A stretch of DNA of 16,690 bases. Source: JAKBCQ01 sp021807585. Its GTDB lineage: Bacteria > Planctomycetota > Planctomycetia > Isosphaerales > Isosphaeraceae. The stretch spans positions 1-16,690 of the forward strand of contig DAHWFG010000037.1 of assembly GCA_027325115.1 (NCBI GenBank), given 5' to 3'. Positions 14,482 through 16,690 of this stretch are shown here, piece by piece (position 1 is the stretch's first letter; each line of letters starts with the position of its first letter). Position numbers and translations under genes: made by a program. Under the pieces are notes generated by a model. It saw only the letters and a program-made list of their open reading frames with translations. It did not search any database and was not told where the DNA came from.

Positions 14482-15573
14482 ATGCTTGCTGATACGTATC
14501 TTGATCGTTGGTCCGAATTACTCGTCGATTATTGTTTGGCGCTTCAGCCGCTCGAGACGGTTTCGATCGGCGGCGAATGGGACGCCGCTCCGCTTGTCGA
14601 CCGGTGCGCGCGGCGGGGGATTCAACGCGGGGCGAGGCCGATCATTCGGCTCGAGCCTCCCGGGCTTCGCGAGTTTTTTTTGCGCGAGGCTTCGCCCGAA
14701 TTGCTCGAGCACGTTTCTCCGCTCGAGCGGTTCGAGGCGCAAACCGTCGACGCGCGCATCCGGATCTCGGCCGAGAGCGACCTATCCGCCGCGGCGGCGA
14801 TCGACCCCGCAAGGCAGGCGATCCGCGACCGCGCCCTCGATCCCGTCCGCCGCGCCGCGGCGAAAAAACGGTGGACGCTCACGCAATATCCTACGCCGGC
14901 ATATGCTCAAGCGGCTAACATGAGTTTAGAAGAATATGAAAAGTTCGTGATATCGGCGATGTTTTTGGATCGTTCGGATCCGATCGAGGCTTGGCGCGAG
15001 CTGGGTCGATCGCAGGCGGGATTGGCGAGTGCGATGACGCCCGTCGATACGATTCGGATCGAGGCCGAAGGGACCGATCTGAGATTATCGGTGAAGGGAC
15101 GAACGTGGATCAATTCGGACGGCAAGCGGAACATGCCTTCGGGCGAGATTTTCACGGGTCCGATCGAGGATTCGGCTTCGGGGCGGCTCCGGTGCGGATT
15201 CCCGGTGTATCGCGACGGTCGCGAGATTGTGGGGATCGAGCTCGAGTTTCGCGACGGTTTGGTGGTTTCGGCTCGCGCGGATCGGGGCGAGGATTATTTG
15301 CTGGCGATGCTCGATCTCGATTCGGGGTCGCGGCGATTGGGGGAGTTGGGGATCGGTTTGAACGAGGGGATTCAGCGGTTTACGGGTAGTATTTTATATG
15401 ATGAGAAGATAGGCGGGACGATTCATGTGGCGTTGGGGAGGAGTTATCCCGAGACGGGCGGGGTGAACGAATCGGCGTTGCACTGGGATTTGATCGTCGA
15501 CCTTCGTTCGGGGGGCCGGCTCTTGGCCGACGGCGAGCCGGTGATCGAGAACGGCAAGAGGGTTATGGGGTGA
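14482..15573 (+). CDS. Aminopeptidase, peptidase family M29
   Basis: This is a cytosolic metallo-aminopeptidase (thermophilic aminopeptidase/AmpS type) that removes N-terminal residues from peptides. The 363-residue length fits the family. I prefer the ATG at 14482 (MLADTYLDRWSELLVDYCLALQP), which matches the typical start; TTG at 14470 is possible, and neither has a strong ribosome binding site. Likely metal ligands and catalytic residues are Glu222 in MPSGEIFTGP (218-227), Glu288 in LGELGIGLNEGI (286-297), and the C-terminal series H315, Y322, H334 and D336 in GGTIHVALGRSYPETGG and HWDLIVDL. All expected motif blocks are present, so the enzyme is probably active. The gene lies between the exported protein and the helicase, on the same strand, with gaps of 150 and 172 bases. 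Confidence 0.93.
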   Translation: MLADTYLDRWSELLVDYCLALQPLETVSIGGEWDAAPLVDRCARRGIQRGARPIIRLEPPGLREFFLREASPELLEHVSPLERFEAQTVDARIRISAESDLSAAAAIDPARQAIRDRALDPVRRAAAKKRWTLTQYPTPAYAQAANMSLEEYEKFVISAMFLDRSDPIEAWRELGRSQAGLASAMTPVDTIRIEAEGTDLRLSVKGRTWINSDGKRNMPSGEIFTGPIEDSASGRLRCGFPVYRDGREIVGIELEFRDGLVVSARADRGEDYLLAMLDLDSGSRRLGELGIGLNEGIQRFTGSILYDEKIGGTIHVALGRSYPETGGVNESALHWDLIVDLRSGGRLLADGEPVIENGKRVMG

Positions 15574-15745
15574 GCCGATTTCGATATTGATCCCTTATGT
15601 CGAAAAGGACCGAACGCCTCGAGTTTTCGCATGAACGGTTGGTTGCAAGCTTTGGCCGATATGCTAGTGTTAAAGATTGATCGAGTCGATCGGAGTTTTT
15701 CATCCTTGAAGCGATCGCCGCGAAGCGACGAAGGGACGGCGTGAG

Positions 15746-16690
15746 ATGGACGTTTTTAAGTTACAAAAAGATCTGATTCATTCGTATTCCAATTACGTAC
15801 AAAGCTTTATTAATATCGCCGATCCGCGGATTAAAGATATCGTTAAATCCGATCTGACAGAAGGTCTACTTTGGCCCGATCCGTTGGTGCAGCTCAACCC
15901 CTCGTTTAAGGCCGGGAAAACGCTCGACGAATTGGTAGCTGAAGGAATATTACATAAGGAATGCGCGAACATTTTTCGCAAGAAAAAAAACGCGACGGGC
16001 GCCGATCGGCGGATCACGCTTCATCGTCATCAGGAGGAGGCGATCCGGGTCGCGAGCCGAGATCGAAACTACGTATTGACGACGGGAACGGGATCGGGAA
16101 AAAGCCTCGCGTACATCATTCCAATCGTCGATCGCGTGTTGAAGAAAGGTCGCGGATCGGGAGCGACCGCGATCGTCGTTTACCCGATGAACGCTCTCGT
16201 GAATAGTCAAGAAAAAGAACTCGAAAAATTTTTAAAGGAGGGTTTTCCCGATTCGAAAGGCCCCGTTTCGTTCGCCGGCTACACCGGGCAGGAGAACGAA
16301 ACGATCAAAAACGAGATCGTCGCCAATCCTCCCGATATCCTTTTGACAAATTATGTCATGCTCGAATTGATGTTGACGAGGCCGAAGGAGCGGCCCCTCG
16401 TCGCCGCGGCCAAGGGGCTTCGGTTCCTCGTCTTCGACGAACTGCACACGTATCGAGGTCGCCAGGGTAGCGACGTTTCGCTTCTGGCCAGGCGGGCTCG
16501 CGAGGCGTTCGAGGCGCCCGAATTGCGCTTCGTCGGCACGTCGGCGACGATCGCCGCGGAGAAGACTTTCGACGAAAGTCGCGTCAATGTCGCTCGAGTC
16601 GCGTCTCGAATCTTCGGAGTCGCGGTCGAACCCGAAGATGTGATCGGCGAAACCCTCAAACGAGCCACCCCCGATCGCGATCTCGCCGAT
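15746..16690 (+). CDS. Large DEAD/DEAH-box helicase, 5' part (COG1205/YprA-like)
   Basis: Only the first 315 codons are in the window; the frame is open to the last base. The ATG at 15746 follows AAGGGA and GTGAG. After a conserved-looking leader (MDVFKLQKDLIHSYSNYVQS, LLWPDPLVQLNPSF) come LHRHQEEAI (92-100), Walker A TTGTGSGKS (112-120), motif Ia VVYPMNALVNSQ (144-155), YTGQE (179-183), ILLTNYVMLELML, Walker B FDELHTYRG (230-238) and motif III GTSAT (264-268). The DELHTYRG form points to the YprA/DUF1998 helicase group, which includes the Druantia protein DruE and relatives of DISARM DrmA. Full proteins of this group often reach 1000-2000 residues. The 5' end uses more AT-rich codons (TTA, ATA, AAA runs) than neighbouring genes, which fits transfer. 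A role in phage defence is inference. Confidence 0.85.
   Translation, partial: MDVFKLQKDLIHSYSNYVQSFINIADPRIKDIVKSDLTEGLLWPDPLVQLNPSFKAGKTLDELVAEGILHKECANIFRKKKNATGADRRITLHRHQEEAIRVASRDRNYVLTTGTGSGKSLAYIIPIVDRVLKKGRGSGATAIVVYPMNALVNSQEKELEKFLKEGFPDSKGPVSFAGYTGQENETIKNEIVANPPDILLTNYVMLELMLTRPKERPLVAAAKGLRFLVFDELHTYRGRQGSDVSLLARRAREAFEAPELRFVGTSATIAAEKTFDESRVNVARVASRIFGVAVEPEDVIGETLKRATPDRDLAD

Noticed and set aside
15679..15691. GATCGAGTCGATC palindrome upstream of the helicase as operator or terminator
   Set aside because: The word is common throughout the window and the loop would be one base; the following T-run alone is not enough.

Overview
The window looks like chromosomal DNA from a planctomycete, probably of the Isosphaeraceae/Gemmataceae type. 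The reasons are the GC-rich, Arg/Asp-rich coding style, the frequent GTG starts, several short or exported proteins of a kind I recall from planctomycete genomes, and a dispersed repeat whose translation reads GEAPTEPA, which I also associate with that phylum. No 16S or similar marker is present, so the taxonomy is inference.

Left part (1-5088). The first 102 bases are the right end of a dispersed repeat that recurs at 12518-12619. A small hypothetical gene follows (180-425, +). A minus-strand translation cluster comes next, read from right to left: ffh (SRP protein), rpsP (S16), trmD (tRNA m1G37 methyltransferase), rplS (L19), then a membrane-anchored metallophosphoesterase. rimM, usually found between rpsP and trmD, is absent. 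The phosphoesterase reading frame is broken by one in-frame TAA that separates its last metal-binding motifs from the rest. A 13-bp perfect stem lies between rplS and this gene.

Middle part (5089-12136). A secreted TlpA-like thioredoxin protein (-) has a good promoter. Divergent from it is an SRP RNA gene (ffs) with a clear domain IV, so SRP protein and SRP RNA lie about 2 kb apart. The classical plus-strand set dnaX, ybaB/ebfC, recR follows, with ybaB and recR overlapping by four bases. dnaX carries an in-frame run of nine A residues where a -1 shift would stop after eight codons, giving a gamma-like product of about 454 residues. rpoN (sigma-54) follows. Its upstream region holds a sigma-70-type promoter (TTGAAA-N17-TACGAT) whose predicted start falls on the -24 GG of a correctly spaced -24/-12 element, which suggests autoregulation.

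Right part (12137-16690). A 400-bp element with 17-bp perfect terminal inverted repeats contains four copies of a 27-base hairpin repeat, two of them in identical 53-base units. Its right end coincides with the stop codon of a small helical-repeat gene (-). Then come a signal-peptide protein of unknown function, an M29 aminopeptidase, and the first 315 codons of a large DEAD/DEAH helicase that runs off the window. The helicase resembles the COG1205/YprA group, which includes phage-defence helicases such as DruE, so an accessory or defence region may begin at the right edge.

Most of the window is housekeeping (protein targeting, translation, DNA replication and repair, sigma-54 transcription). 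The unusual features are the interrupted phosphoesterase, the dnaX slippery run, the overlapping rpoN promoters, the inverted-repeat element family and the helicase at the edge.
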